Source: Herbaspirillum sp. DW155 (GTDB taxonomy: Bacteria > Pseudomonadota > Gammaproteobacteria > Burkholderiales > Burkholderiaceae_D). From it: 64,000 nucleotides of DNA. A program made the position numbers and the translations under genes. The stretch's first letter is position 1. The number at the start of each line of letters is the position of its first letter. The stretch lies in the NCBI RefSeq assembly GCF_037076565.1, contig NZ_AP029028.1, positions 4,588,001 through 4,652,000 of the forward strand, written 5' to 3'. Shown one piece after another: positions 9,555 to 17,200 of this stretch. The notes below the pieces were generated by a model, which saw only the letters and a list, made by a program, of their open reading frames with translations, searched no databases and was not told the origin of the DNA.

Positions 9555-10355
9555 ATGAACCTACTTTCCCACTCCTGCCGGCTGGCGCTGTTGAGCGCAA
9601 CCTGGCTCGCCTGTGCCGCCAGCCAGGCACAGAACGTCGCTCCGCCCGTCGCCACCCCCGCGCCGGGCCAGGTCCTGGTCACCGGCACCGTGCCGGACGA
9701 AGCCAGCAAGGCAGCGGCGCTGGCGCGACTGCGTGAAGTCTACGGTGCTGATCGCGTGGTGGACCAGATCGCTGTTGGCCAGGTGGTCTTGCCAGCCAAC
9801 TGGAACACGCACGTGCAGAAACTGATCTCCCCCAATCTTAAAGCCGTCAGCCGTGGACAGCTGAAGATCGACGGCACCACCGTCAGCATTTCCGGAGAAG
9901 TGGCCAACGAAGCGCAGCGCCAGCAGATTGCCAGCGACATGGCCAGCAGTCTCAATTCTTCCTATACCGTCAACAATGGCCTGCGGGTCTCGACCTCGGA
10001 ACAGGGCTTGCTGGACAACGCCCTGGCCAACCGCGTGGTGTCGTTCGAGAGTGGACAGGCTACGCTGACGCCGGAAGGCAAACGCATCCTCGATGAAATC
10101 GCCGCGACCATGCTCAAGCTCAAGGGCCGGCATGTCGAGATCATCGGCAATACCGACAATGAAGGTCTGCGGGCAAGCAACATCTCGCTCTCCCTGGCAC
10201 GGGCCGATGCAGTCAAGGCTTACCTGAGCGCCAAGGGTGTGGATGAAAGCCTGCTGAGCACCTCCGGCCAGGGGCCGGACCGACCGGTTGCCTCCAACAG
10301 CACGGCGGAAGGACGCGCCAAGAATCGCCGCATCGAATTTCGCATTGCCAAATAG
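9555..10355 (+). CDS. OmpA-domain periplasmic/outer-membrane protein of the T6SS operon
   Basis: 266 residues from the ATG at 9555; a TTG two codons upstream is possible. There is a clear Sec signal (LALLSATWLACAASQAQ). A repeat-like BON region follows (residues about 35-145, with VTGTVPDEASKAAAL and ISGEVANEAQRQQI), then a C-terminal OmpA peptidoglycan-binding domain (VSFESGQATLTPEGKRIL ... NTDNEG ... RADAVKAYL ... AKNRRIEFRI). The role is probably to anchor the T6SS membrane complex to peptidoglycan, as TagL/TagN-type proteins do. This matters because TssL here lacks its own OmpA domain. It is the last gene before a strong bidirectional terminator. Confidence 0.88.
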   Translation: MNLLSHSCRLALLSATWLACAASQAQNVAPPVATPAPGQVLVTGTVPDEASKAAALARLREVYGADRVVDQIAVGQVVLPANWNTHVQKLISPNLKAVSRGQLKIDGTTVSISGEVANEAQRQQIASDMASSLNSSYTVNNGLRVSTSEQGLLDNALANRVVSFESGQATLTPEGKRILDEIAATMLKLKGRHVEIIGNTDNEGLRASNISLSLARADAVKAYLSAKGVDESLLSTSGQGPDRPVASNSTAEGRAKNRRIEFRIAK

Positions 10356-10375
10356 CGGCGAGCGGATTTTCTCCA

Positions 10376-10414
10376 AACGAAAAAGGAACCCTTTTGGCGG
10401 TTCCTTTTTTCGTT
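10376..10414. terminator. Bidirectional rho-independent terminator
   Basis: A 15-bp nearly perfect inverted repeat (AACGAAAAAGGAACC ... GGTTCCTTTTTTCGTT, loop of about 8). It has a T-run on the plus strand and an A-run that serves as a T-run on the minus strand. It lies between the convergent OmpA gene and tssA and can stop both. Confidence 0.9.
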
Positions 10415-10435
10415 GGGGCTGAGGCCGCCGGGGCC

Positions 10436-11563
10436 TCAATCCTGCGGCGGCGGTTGCAATCCCAGCAGTTCCTCTACGTGGGACAGCGCGGCATTATCCT
10501 TGATGACGGTCTTGAGCCAGGCATGCAAGGGCATTTCGCCCCACTGCGCGGCCTTGTCCGCCAGGTGGGCGACCGGGCTGTGCGGCTCGGTACGGCGGAA
10601 GAATTCCGCCACCGCACGCAATTGGGCGATGGCTTCGGCGCGGGTGCGGATGGGGCCTTGATGCTGGACCGGCGCCGCAACAGGGTTGCCAGGCTCGCTC
10701 AGTTGCGCGGCGACGGCGGCGGTGTTCTCGTCTGCGACGGCGATCTCCGCAGGCGCAACTGAACGCAGCCCGGTGTCGGCAGCAAAACGGACGATGGTGT
10801 CGTGTACCAGCGTGATCGCCTCGCGTGCGGCAGAGAAGCCGGGGCCATCGACGCCCAGGCGCTGGTCCACGGACTTTTCGAACTGCTCCAGGCATTGCAG
10901 GCAGTATTGGGTATCGGCCAGCATGGCTTCATAGAAGGCATGTGAGCTGCGCTTGCGGGCCGACTCCATCACGGCCAGCTTGACGCCCTCCTCCGGCTGC
11001 CCGCCCTCGTTGGCGATGCGCTCGGCATTGGCGGCGCGGGTGCGAGCGCCGTCGAAGTCGAGCAGGGAGAAGGCGCTGCCGCGTCCTTCGGTCAGCGGAA
11101 TCTCGCGCGACATCTGCACCGAGCGCGACAACAACCAGGTGAGGTTGCCGACGCGGCGGTCGTGGTCGCCCTCTTCCGACAGGGGGTAGAGGTGATCCCA
11201 GAACTGGTCGAACAGGCCAGCCACCAGCAGGAAGCCATCGCCCAGCCCACGCAGGCCGCGCGTCTTGCAGGCGGCTTCGCTGTACCAGACGGCCAGGCGC
11301 AGATCCTTGCTGCGGGTTTCGATGAGCTGGGCGCAGCGCTGCTCGACGAAGATCCAGTCGGCTTCCTTGATGTCGGTGACCCATTCGCCCTGATCCAGGG
11401 TCGGATCATCGAAGCGTCGCGCCTCGGCGATGGCGTCGAGGTCGGCGGTGAAGGAAAGGTCTTCGCCGGCGGGATGATTGTCATTGATGGGCTTGAGCAG
11501 CGGGTCCACGGCAGAGGTGGGCGGCTTGACGCCGAGCAAGGATTTCAGGGTGGGCAGTTTCAT
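10436..11563 (-). CDS. tssA: TssA, T6SS baseplate/tail-assembly cap protein
   Basis: 375 residues. The N-terminal ImpA domain is clear (PINDNHPAGEDLSFTADLDAIAEA, EADWIFVEQRC, SKDLRLAVWYSEAACKTRGLRGL). The middle is helical, and the C-terminus (TRAEAIAQLRAVAEFFRRTEPHSPVAHLADKAAQWGEMPL) is the dodecamerising type seen in TssA proteins with a short CTD. TssA coordinates baseplate recruitment and sheath/tube polymerisation. The gene is transcribed toward the shared terminator and stands apart from clpV-tssG because an effector module is inserted upstream. The 260 bases upstream of the start (11564-11823) hold no gene I can support. Confidence 0.93.
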   Translation of the reverse strand: MKLPTLKSLLGVKPPTSAVDPLLKPINDNHPAGEDLSFTADLDAIAEARRFDDPTLDQGEWVTDIKEADWIFVEQRCAQLIETRSKDLRLAVWYSEAACKTRGLRGLGDGFLLVAGLFDQFWDHLYPLSEEGDHDRRVGNLTWLLSRSVQMSREIPLTEGRGSAFSLLDFDGARTRAANAERIANEGGQPEEGVKLAVMESARKRSSHAFYEAMLADTQYCLQCLEQFEKSVDQRLGVDGPGFSAAREAITLVHDTIVRFAADTGLRSVAPAEIAVADENTAAVAAQLSEPGNPVAAPVQHQGPIRTRAEAIAQLRAVAEFFRRTEPHSPVAHLADKAAQWGEMPLHAWLKTVIKDNAALSHVEELLGLQPPPQD

Positions 11564-11823
11564 GGTCGATGCGATCCCGATCAGTTATTTTCTTGTCATG
11601 ATGATCCCCGCTGGTCCTGCATGTGCGTGCTGGAAGTGGCGGGCCTTGGAGCGGGTTGGACAAGGGTTGGGGGCGGGTGTTCGCGGCGACAGATGAATAA
11701 GTATGAAATTGTATGAGGAGATGAGCAGGTGCCCCCCGCCCATGGATAAGAGCGACAGAAACGAGCAACTCCTCATTGACAACTGTTCCTGTCAGCCATG
11801 ACTTTTCTTCGCCATCGAGTCGG

Positions 11824-12765
11824 TCAATCAGGACTCTTCAGATTCCAAAACGGACATCTACTGAACCTCAGTTGTCCAAAGAGCGATATCTCAATTTTTC
11901 CCCAACGGCTCCATCGATCCAAGCCTTCAGGCCAGCTTGGCTGTGGAGCACATTTCATTGCAACGTAGTAGCACAGCCCTAACGGCAGCCAAATCCAGAA
12001 GAACCAGATCATCAGAAACGCAAGAATCAACTCTACCGCGCCCATACGGCTACGATAGAACCGCCCTTCTTCTCCCGGAGCGAGATAGGGCATGTAGAAG
12101 AACAGGCTATTCAACAAGGAAATCCGCCGCTCACGCACATGTAGCGTTGGCAGATTGGATGGGCCCTGCTCCATGTACCTTCGCACATAGGACCAGATAG
12201 ACTGCAAGCCTTGGGTTGTAATGTCGTTGCCTCTGAGGGTGATCCGCTCAAGCACCTCCGTGGTTCCGGACTGCTTGGTAATCTCGGCCTGCACGTCTTG
12301 CCAGGAAAATATCTTCAGTTTCGACCGACGGGGTGGGAACGGCATCAAGCGAATTGGATAATCATAGGCATAGACCTTGCCTTTATCGCGGTCGAAACGT
12401 ACCGGCATATCACGCGGAATGCGGCAGTCCAGAACCATACTGAAAATGGCACATGTCATTCCCAAAGCAAGCAAACTCCAACTAATGACGGGAAAGATCA
12501 GCGCGTCATCTGGCCCAATGCTCGCCGCTACCAGGTGCATCACTAGCCAGGAGAAGAACACAACCATTACGATGCCCACCATCAGCAAACCGCCCCGGAT
12601 CACATTGCCCGCGCGCGACACTTCCAGATAGCTTTCGCTGATTGCATTGATGTCGTCAGCGAGCGTAGGGGACTCTATATCGCGACCGAGGTCTGCCTGA
12701 TGGTCGGGTAAATCCTCGTACCAATGTTGATTGGGCGGATTAAAGCGGGACCGGACTCGACTCAT
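11824..12765 (-). CDS. DUF6708-type membrane protein, candidate T6SS immunity protein
   Basis: 313 residues. Two close transmembrane helices (about residues 57-80 and 88-112) are followed by a cytoplasmic segment with VRFDRDKGKVYAYDYP, characteristic of DUF6708 proteins. A third hydrophobic segment lies near residues 233-258 (VELILAFLMIWFFWIWLPLGLCYYV). Relatives commonly sit next to VasX-like pore-forming effectors; an inner-membrane immunity role is inferred. The start codon follows immediately after the stop of the toxin-gene fragment at 12766. It may therefore be the immunity gene of an older version of that toxin. Base composition is more A/T-rich than in the tss genes. Confidence 0.7.
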   Translation of the reverse strand: MSRVRSRFNPPNQHWYEDLPDHQADLGRDIESPTLADDINAISESYLEVSRAGNVIRGGLLMVGIVMVVFFSWLVMHLVAASIGPDDALIFPVISWSLLALGMTCAIFSMVLDCRIPRDMPVRFDRDKGKVYAYDYPIRLMPFPPRRSKLKIFSWQDVQAEITKQSGTTEVLERITLRGNDITTQGLQSIWSYVRRYMEQGPSNLPTLHVRERRISLLNSLFFYMPYLAPGEEGRFYRSRMGAVELILAFLMIWFFWIWLPLGLCYYVAMKCAPQPSWPEGLDRWSRWGKIEISLFGQLRFSRCPFWNLKSPD

Positions 12766-13083
12766 CTACAACTCCTCATACAGAACTGTTCCTCTGGGAC
12801 TGGACGATTCGCCGACGGTCATGATCTTCAGGTCGCCCCCGAAGGTCTTGATCGGCTTGAACCTGACGTTCAATGCCATGGGGCCTTTTTCGGAGGCGGC
12901 ATTGGTATTGCCGTTATAGATGCCAATGGCTTTTTTATAGGTATCAGCCAGGGTCTTCAGGCTCTTTTGACCGATGGCAATCCAATCAACCTTACTCGCC
13001 AAGATCTTCTTCTCATTGTTTTGCTTGGCCTCCTGCAGGTACGCATCCAACTCAAGCGTCGTCAATCTGATTCAAAGCCATGG
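12766..13083 (-). pseudogene. Displaced fragment of the VasX-like toxin gene
   Basis: A short reading frame of about 99 residues. Most of it matches an internal part of the 950-residue toxin at 17201-20053 (ELDAYLQEAKQNNEKKILAS, TYKKAIGIYN, MTVG). Its upstream edge carries a small indel relative to the full gene (near 13060), so the toxin frame is broken there. After the MTVG motif it diverges into a short unrelated tail (ESSSPRGTVLYEEL). It has no N-terminal targeting region and cannot be a working effector. I read it as a remnant left when the toxin 3' part was exchanged or duplicated. Confidence 0.8.
12811..13083. repeat. Direct repeat with 18206-18480 (toxin internal segment)
   Basis: Around 270 bases nearly identical to 18206-18480, in the same orientation. 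The spacing is about 5.4 kb and changes by about 2 bases because of an indel. The pair flanks the four tandem immunity-type genes and most of the toxin 3' end, so recombination between the copies would delete or swap that interval. Confidence 0.85.
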
Positions 13084-13153
13084 AAAATCAGCATAAGTAT
13101 GATCCTGGGTCACAGCGTTGGATCCTGTCGCGCCTGCAATCGAACGTGACAGG

Positions 13154-13879
13154 TTATAAGAAGAATTCTGGAGGAACAATATCAACCGATAGCCATTCCC
13201 ACACCACATCCCGCCCGAGCGAGGGCGGCATAGGCTTTCCTTCTTCAATTCTTGTCTTATCGTCGAATAAGTCCGCGACAAGCCAAAATCCTGTCCTGGG
13301 GCAGGTTGCCCCTGTGGGTACACGGATACGATCCAGGTCCGGACCGATCAGCTCAGGATTTTCTACGCACTTGCTGGCGATTTCTTCTACGCCACGCATC
13401 AATCCCACGAAGAAGTCCCATGTTCCGAGATCGCGATCAACTGATGCAGTGAAATCTCCGAGATAGAGATCGACGAAGAACTGAGCGTGATAGGAAACCT
13501 CATGCAATATCTCGTCACGGCTGTTGAGCAGGCGAAAGGTTGAATAACCTGGAACTGCAGACCCATCCTTCTTTTCGGTGGGCACCAGCTCCATATGCAG
13601 TCCATCCCTTAGATCTTCAAAAAGAGCCTTTTTCAAGTAACGAAAGAGCTTATATTCCTTATTCTCGGGTGTGACAAATTTCAGAATTCGATCTGCTGTC
13701 CAATAAAGGTAATAGCGTTTTCCATCCACCTCGGTGTAGCTACCACGGATTGGCTCGACCACGAATCCCATAATCGACGTATCTGTACCGCCTCGAGATG
13801 TCTTTGCGTAATGCCATAGGTAGGTGCTGGGAGCCAGCTCAATCACATCGCCAGCGGTATGGTGGAGGTACAGCAGCAT
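13154..13879 (-). CDS. Putative immunity protein, paralogue 1 of 4 in tandem
   Basis: 241 residues (MLLYLHHTAGDVIELAP...), soluble, with no signal or membrane helix. It shares with its three neighbours an N-terminal strand (MLxxxHxTxxxxxxF/L-P-xxxLWxY), a central RYYLYWTADRIL-type motif, an FEDLRDGL segment, and a C-terminal CPRTGFWLVADLF ... EGKPMPPSLGRDVVWEW motif. This copy is the most diverged at the N-terminus (LAPSTYLWHYAK instead of FDPxxGLWRYPE). I do not recognise a named family. The location downstream of a T6SS toxin in multiple copies points to an immunity array. It is read in the same direction as the toxin and is more A/T-rich than the core genes. Confidence 0.7.
   Translation of the reverse strand: MLLYLHHTAGDVIELAPSTYLWHYAKTSRGGTDTSIMGFVVEPIRGSYTEVDGKRYYLYWTADRILKFVTPENKEYKLFRYLKKALFEDLRDGLHMELVPTEKKDGSAVPGYSTFRLLNSRDEILHEVSYHAQFFVDLYLGDFTASVDRDLGTWDFFVGLMRGVEEIASKCVENPELIGPDLDRIRVPTGATCPRTGFWLVADLFDDKTRIEEGKPMPPSLGRDVVWEWLSVDIVPPEFFL
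13813..13852. repeat. 40-bp direct repeat with 16307-16345
   Basis: Forty bases inside the 5' part of paralogue 1 (GCCATAGGTAGGTGC ... AATCACATCGCC) recur with one gap at 16307-16345, directly upstream of paralogue 4. The second copy lies in non-coding sequence. It looks like the leftover 5' end of a deleted family member. Confidence 0.8.
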
Positions 13880-13928
13880 GATTCAGTTCTCTTTGCTTTC
13901 CGGACGTGTTTGACCATGAAATAGGACC

Positions 13929-14690
13929 TCACGATCCGATGGATGCTTGCGGCTCCCCTTCATCTTCGTCGAGGAAAAGTTCTCGAGGAACGATATCCTG
14001 AGATATCCATTCCCATGCCACATCACGTCCCATCGATAGAGGCATGATGTCTCCTTGCTCGCACTCGATTTTTTCATCGACAAGATCTGCGACAAGCCAG
14101 AAGCCGCTTTTCGGACAGATTTGGCCAGACTTTGACCTGATGCGTACGACATCCGTTATTGTCTCTGGACACGGTACGCACTTCTTCCTGATTTTTTCCA
14201 CGCCGTCCTTGAGCGCCACAAAAAAATCCCAGGTCGATAGAGTCCGGTCGGTGAATGGGGTCAGGTCGCTCATGTATAGCTCCAGATAGTATCGTGAGTT
14301 ATACGATACTTCGTGAAGGATACGGCCATCCTTGTCTGATAGACGAACCGTAGAGTAACCTTGCTTCTCGCTCCCATCATTGTTCTGCGTAGGTGCGATG
14401 GCTATCTGCAAGCCATTGCTCAAATCTTCGAAGAGCGCTTCTTTGAGATGTCGAAACAATGGATATGTCTTGTTGTCAGGCGTTATCAAATTCAATATCC
14501 GATCTGCCGTCCAATAGAGGTAGTAGCGTATTTCATTTACCTCGATGTAGCTTCCACGAACGGGCAGCGAAAATCGGCCCAAAATTTCCAGATCGGAGGT
14601 TCGTTGCTCTTCTTCGGGGTATCGCCAAAGCCCATTTTCTGGATCGAAGTCGATGATTTTGCTACCTGTATGGTGCTGGTAAACAAGCAT
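13929..14690 (-). CDS. Putative immunity protein, paralogue 2 of 4 in tandem
   Basis: 253 residues from the ATG at 14690, chosen because a GAGGAA ribosome site precedes it and because the MLVYQHHTG start aligns with the paralogues; an upstream TTG at 14705 is less likely. It contains FDPENGLWRYPEEE, IRYYLYWTADRIL, FEDLSNGL and the C-terminal CPKSGFWLVADLV ... QGDIMPLSMGRDVAWEW motif, with an acidic tail (LDEDEGEP). No membrane segment is seen. It is read co-directionally with the upstream toxin. Function is inferred from position only. Confidence 0.7.
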   Translation of the reverse strand: MLVYQHHTGSKIIDFDPENGLWRYPEEEQRTSDLEILGRFSLPVRGSYIEVNEIRYYLYWTADRILNLITPDNKTYPLFRHLKEALFEDLSNGLQIAIAPTQNNDGSEKQGYSTVRLSDKDGRILHEVSYNSRYYLELYMSDLTPFTDRTLSTWDFFVALKDGVEKIRKKCVPCPETITDVVRIRSKSGQICPKSGFWLVADLVDEKIECEQGDIMPLSMGRDVAWEWISQDIVPRELFLDEDEGEPQASIGS

Positions 14691-14749
14691 TGCTATTTTC
14701 CTCAACGATCCGCAGGTGCGCTGTGCCGTGAGAGATATCTCGATTTGTT

Positions 14750-15475
14750 CTAGTCGGTGAAAAGGCCCGCAGGAATCAGTTCACGAGAAATCCATTCCCA
14801 ATTCACATTGCGGTCCTGACTGGAGGGCATCAGCTCGCCTTGTTTGGCCTCTATCCGATAATCCACGGAATCGGCTACCAACCAAAAACCATCCAGGGGG
14901 CAGCGCTCTCCAGTTCTCGCCCGTATCCTGGAGGCAAGCGGAATTTCGTTCTGCTCGCTCGAGCATTTCTTACTTATTTTTTCGACAGCATCTTTGAGCG
15001 CAACAAAGAAATCCCATGTTCCAAGATCTCTATCGGTAAAGGGTGTGATATCCATCATGTAGAGCTGAAGATACCGTTGCGAAAAATAAGAAACTTCGTG
15101 CAATAACGTACCGGTTTTGTCGTGCATTCGCACTGTTGAATATCCGGGAATAGCACTGCCATCTCTTCTCTCCGCCGGGACAATCTCGAATTTCAGCCCG
15201 TCGCGCAGATCTTCAAAACGTGCATCTGAAAGGTGGCGGAACAACGTATATTCGGTCCCATCCGGAAGTCTGAAGAGCAAGATCCGGTCCGCTGTCCAAT
15301 AAAGGTAATAACGCTTGCCATCGACTTCAGTAAAGCTTCCTCTCACCGGGAGGGTGAACCTTGCCATGATCTCAAGCTCAGGCGTCACTCTCGGCTTTTC
15401 TGGATAACGCCAGAGCCCGGTCGCTGGGTCGAAATCGACAATGTCATCTCCGGTCACATGATCAAAGATCAGCAT
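14750..15475 (-). CDS. Putative immunity protein, paralogue 3 of 4 in tandem
   Basis: 241 residues from the ATG at 15475 (MLIFDHVTGDDIVDFDP), with an AAGGA site 7 bases upstream; an ATG at 15490 is the alternative. The same architecture is visible: GLWRYPEKP, KRYYLYWTADRILLF, FEDLRDGLKFEIVPAE, DRDLGTWDFFVALKDAVEKI and a C-terminal CPLDGFWLVADSV ... GELMPSSQDRNVNWEW. This copy has SxDxR instead of SxGRD in the last segment. It is soluble with no signal. Confidence 0.7.
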   Translation of the reverse strand: MLIFDHVTGDDIVDFDPATGLWRYPEKPRVTPELEIMARFTLPVRGSFTEVDGKRYYLYWTADRILLFRLPDGTEYTLFRHLSDARFEDLRDGLKFEIVPAERRDGSAIPGYSTVRMHDKTGTLLHEVSYFSQRYLQLYMMDITPFTDRDLGTWDFFVALKDAVEKISKKCSSEQNEIPLASRIRARTGERCPLDGFWLVADSVDYRIEAKQGELMPSSQDRNVNWEWISRELIPAGLFTD

Positions 15476-15556
15476 CTTCATTTCCTTCATCTGCTCATCC
15501 GGATTTACGGTGACCTACGCGGTTTTTGAGAGGGCGTATCTCGTTGGGGAAAGCGA

Positions 15557-16297
15557 TCATTCCATCGATTCTTCCGGGAATAGATCATGTGGAATGATGT
15601 CTTCGGATAACCACTCCCAAGTCACCTCCCTATCGAATGAGCGTGGCATGGGAGATCCTGCTTCAACATATTCTTTATCGTCGACCACATCCGCGACCAA
15701 CCAATAGCCAGTTTGCGGACACGCCGCTCCTGACTTGATGCGAATCCGACTGGTATCAACATCAGCTATTTTTTCTGCGGATATACACATGCCCGATATC
15801 TTTTCAATTCCGTTCTTCAGGCTGACAAAAAAATCCCACGAGGCTAGATTTCTATCGGTGAACGGAGTGAAGTCGGCGAGATAGAGTTTCAGATAATAAT
15901 TTGAGTTGTACGTGATCGTATGAAGCAAGCCCCCATCCTTGTCTCGCAAAATCATGGTTGAGTATCCGGGCACAAGACTGCCGTCATTTTTTTGCGCGGG
16001 GACCAGATCCAATTGCAGGCCGTCTCGCAAATCCTCAAACAGTGCTCCAGCTAGATGACGGAAAAGTGCAAATTGCTTGTTGTCCGGCGTGACAAACGTC
16101 AATACACGATCTGCTGTCCAATAGGCGTAGAAGCGTTTTCCTTCTACTTCAATGTACGAACCCCTTATGGGTAGAGCAAAGTGAGCACTGAGATCTGTGT
16201 CACTGCCTCTCCAAGGAGTGTCAACGTACCGCCATAGTCCGGTAGTCGGTTCAAAATCAATGACGTCGCTGCTGGTGTGGTGCTGGCAAATCAGCAT
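15557..16297 (-). CDS. Putative immunity protein, paralogue 4 of 4 in tandem
   Basis: 246 residues from the ATG at 16297 (MLICQHHTSSDVIDFEP). An in-frame upstream extension to 16339 is not part of the gene: it encodes MIELAPAPTYGSI, which resembles a piece of paralogue 1 and comes from the 40-bp repeat. Core motifs are FYAYWTADRVLTF, FEDLRDGLQLDLVPAQ, DRNLASWDFFVSLKNGIEKI and CPQTGYWLVADVV ... AGSPMPRSFDREVTWEW. It is the first of the four to be transcribed after the membrane immunity candidate and the toxin. Confidence 0.7.
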   Translation of the reverse strand: MLICQHHTSSDVIDFEPTTGLWRYVDTPWRGSDTDLSAHFALPIRGSYIEVEGKRFYAYWTADRVLTFVTPDNKQFALFRHLAGALFEDLRDGLQLDLVPAQKNDGSLVPGYSTMILRDKDGGLLHTITYNSNYYLKLYLADFTPFTDRNLASWDFFVSLKNGIEKISGMCISAEKIADVDTSRIRIKSGAACPQTGYWLVADVVDDKEYVEAGSPMPRSFDREVTWEWLSEDIIPHDLFPEESME

Positions 16298-16306
16298 AAG
16301 TATTGA

Positions 16307-16345
16307 GCCATAGGTAGGTGCGGGAGCCAGCTCAATCACATCGCC
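16307..16345. repeat. Second copy of the 40-bp repeat (relic of paralogue 1-type gene)
   Basis: It matches 13813-13852 with one gap. It sits just upstream of the paralogue 4 start and contributes the spurious in-frame extension there. Confidence 0.8.
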
Positions 16346-16359
16346 CCCGTATGATTACC

Positions 16360-17112
16360 CTAATATTTGAAATACATCACGCCACATTCAGGCGGATCGT
16401 TCTCGGTCTTATGCAATTTGGTGGACTTCTTCAGATCAATATTGGAAGGCGATGGCAATTCCAGTATTCGAAAGACCTTTTCAGCTAATCGTACAAAGGG
16501 CATCCACTTTCTCCCCAAGCTAAAGCACATGACCATAAAGAAAATAACTACACCAAGAAAAATAAGGATGATAGTAGGATCTCGATTAACGGCATGAGAC
16601 CAAAACTCAAGAACCCCCAATCGTCCTCCGAGCATTGGCAACATAAGTAAAAACAGAAAGAACATCGACGTCAAAATAAGCCACCACTTCACAACGGTTC
16701 TGACATGCCGCGCTCGTCCACGTGAGCAATGCGGGTACAGCGAAATTACCTTATCTGAAGGACGCATCAACCCGTACAACTCATAATGGTCTCCTCGCTT
16801 TTCGACCGCTGCAACGATTTCATCTCCTTCCTTGAATGGACTTCTCCAGAGCCAGCCTTTAACTTTTTTGTCATCCAACGTAAATTGAATATAGTCAGCC
16901 TCTTCTTCCACCGAAGAAACGTAGTTCGACATGATCGCGGCCTGCCCGGCCAAACCTGCTGCTGCCGAGGCAACTGCGATCGCCCCCATTTTTGTTTGGT
17001 CGGACCTGGTAAATACAAAACTAGCACTTAGCCGTTCTTGTCGATAGGATTCAATTTTCCCCGCTATTTTTTGCAAAGGATTTTTCTGCGGATGATCTAC
17101 GTAATTTGTCAT
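16360..17112 (-). CDS. Membrane protein of toxin operon, candidate immunity to VasX-like toxin
   Basis: 250 residues. The N-terminal soluble part (about 1-135) carries a small hydrophobic Ala/Gly segment (IAVASAAAGLAGQAAIMSNYV) and a KVKGWLWRSPFKEGDEIVAAVE motif. Two strong transmembrane helices follow (about 143-165 and 178-200), then a cytoplasmic tail. Proteins of this layout are often labelled 'putative type VI secretion system effector' and occur next to pore-forming effectors. An inner-membrane immunity role seems more likely, but that is inference. It lies 88 bases downstream of the toxin stop on the same strand. Codon use and base composition are A/T-rich compared with the tss genes. 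Confidence 0.65.
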   Translation of the reverse strand: MTNYVDHPQKNPLQKIAGKIESYRQERLSASFVFTRSDQTKMGAIAVASAAAGLAGQAAIMSNYVSSVEEEADYIQFTLDDKKVKGWLWRSPFKEGDEIVAAVEKRGDHYELYGLMRPSDKVISLYPHCSRGRARHVRTVVKWWLILTSMFFLFLLMLPMLGGRLGVLEFWSHAVNRDPTIILIFLGVVIFFMVMCFSLGRKWMPFVRLAEKVFRILELPSPSNIDLKKSTKLHKTENDPPECGVMYFKY

Positions 17113-17200
17113 GGGTAATCTAATAACGGTGTATCGTAACTAACTCAAGTGCCGACCGGCGGCCATCTTGAATTGAAGGCCAGCCGCTCTTGGGAATGAC

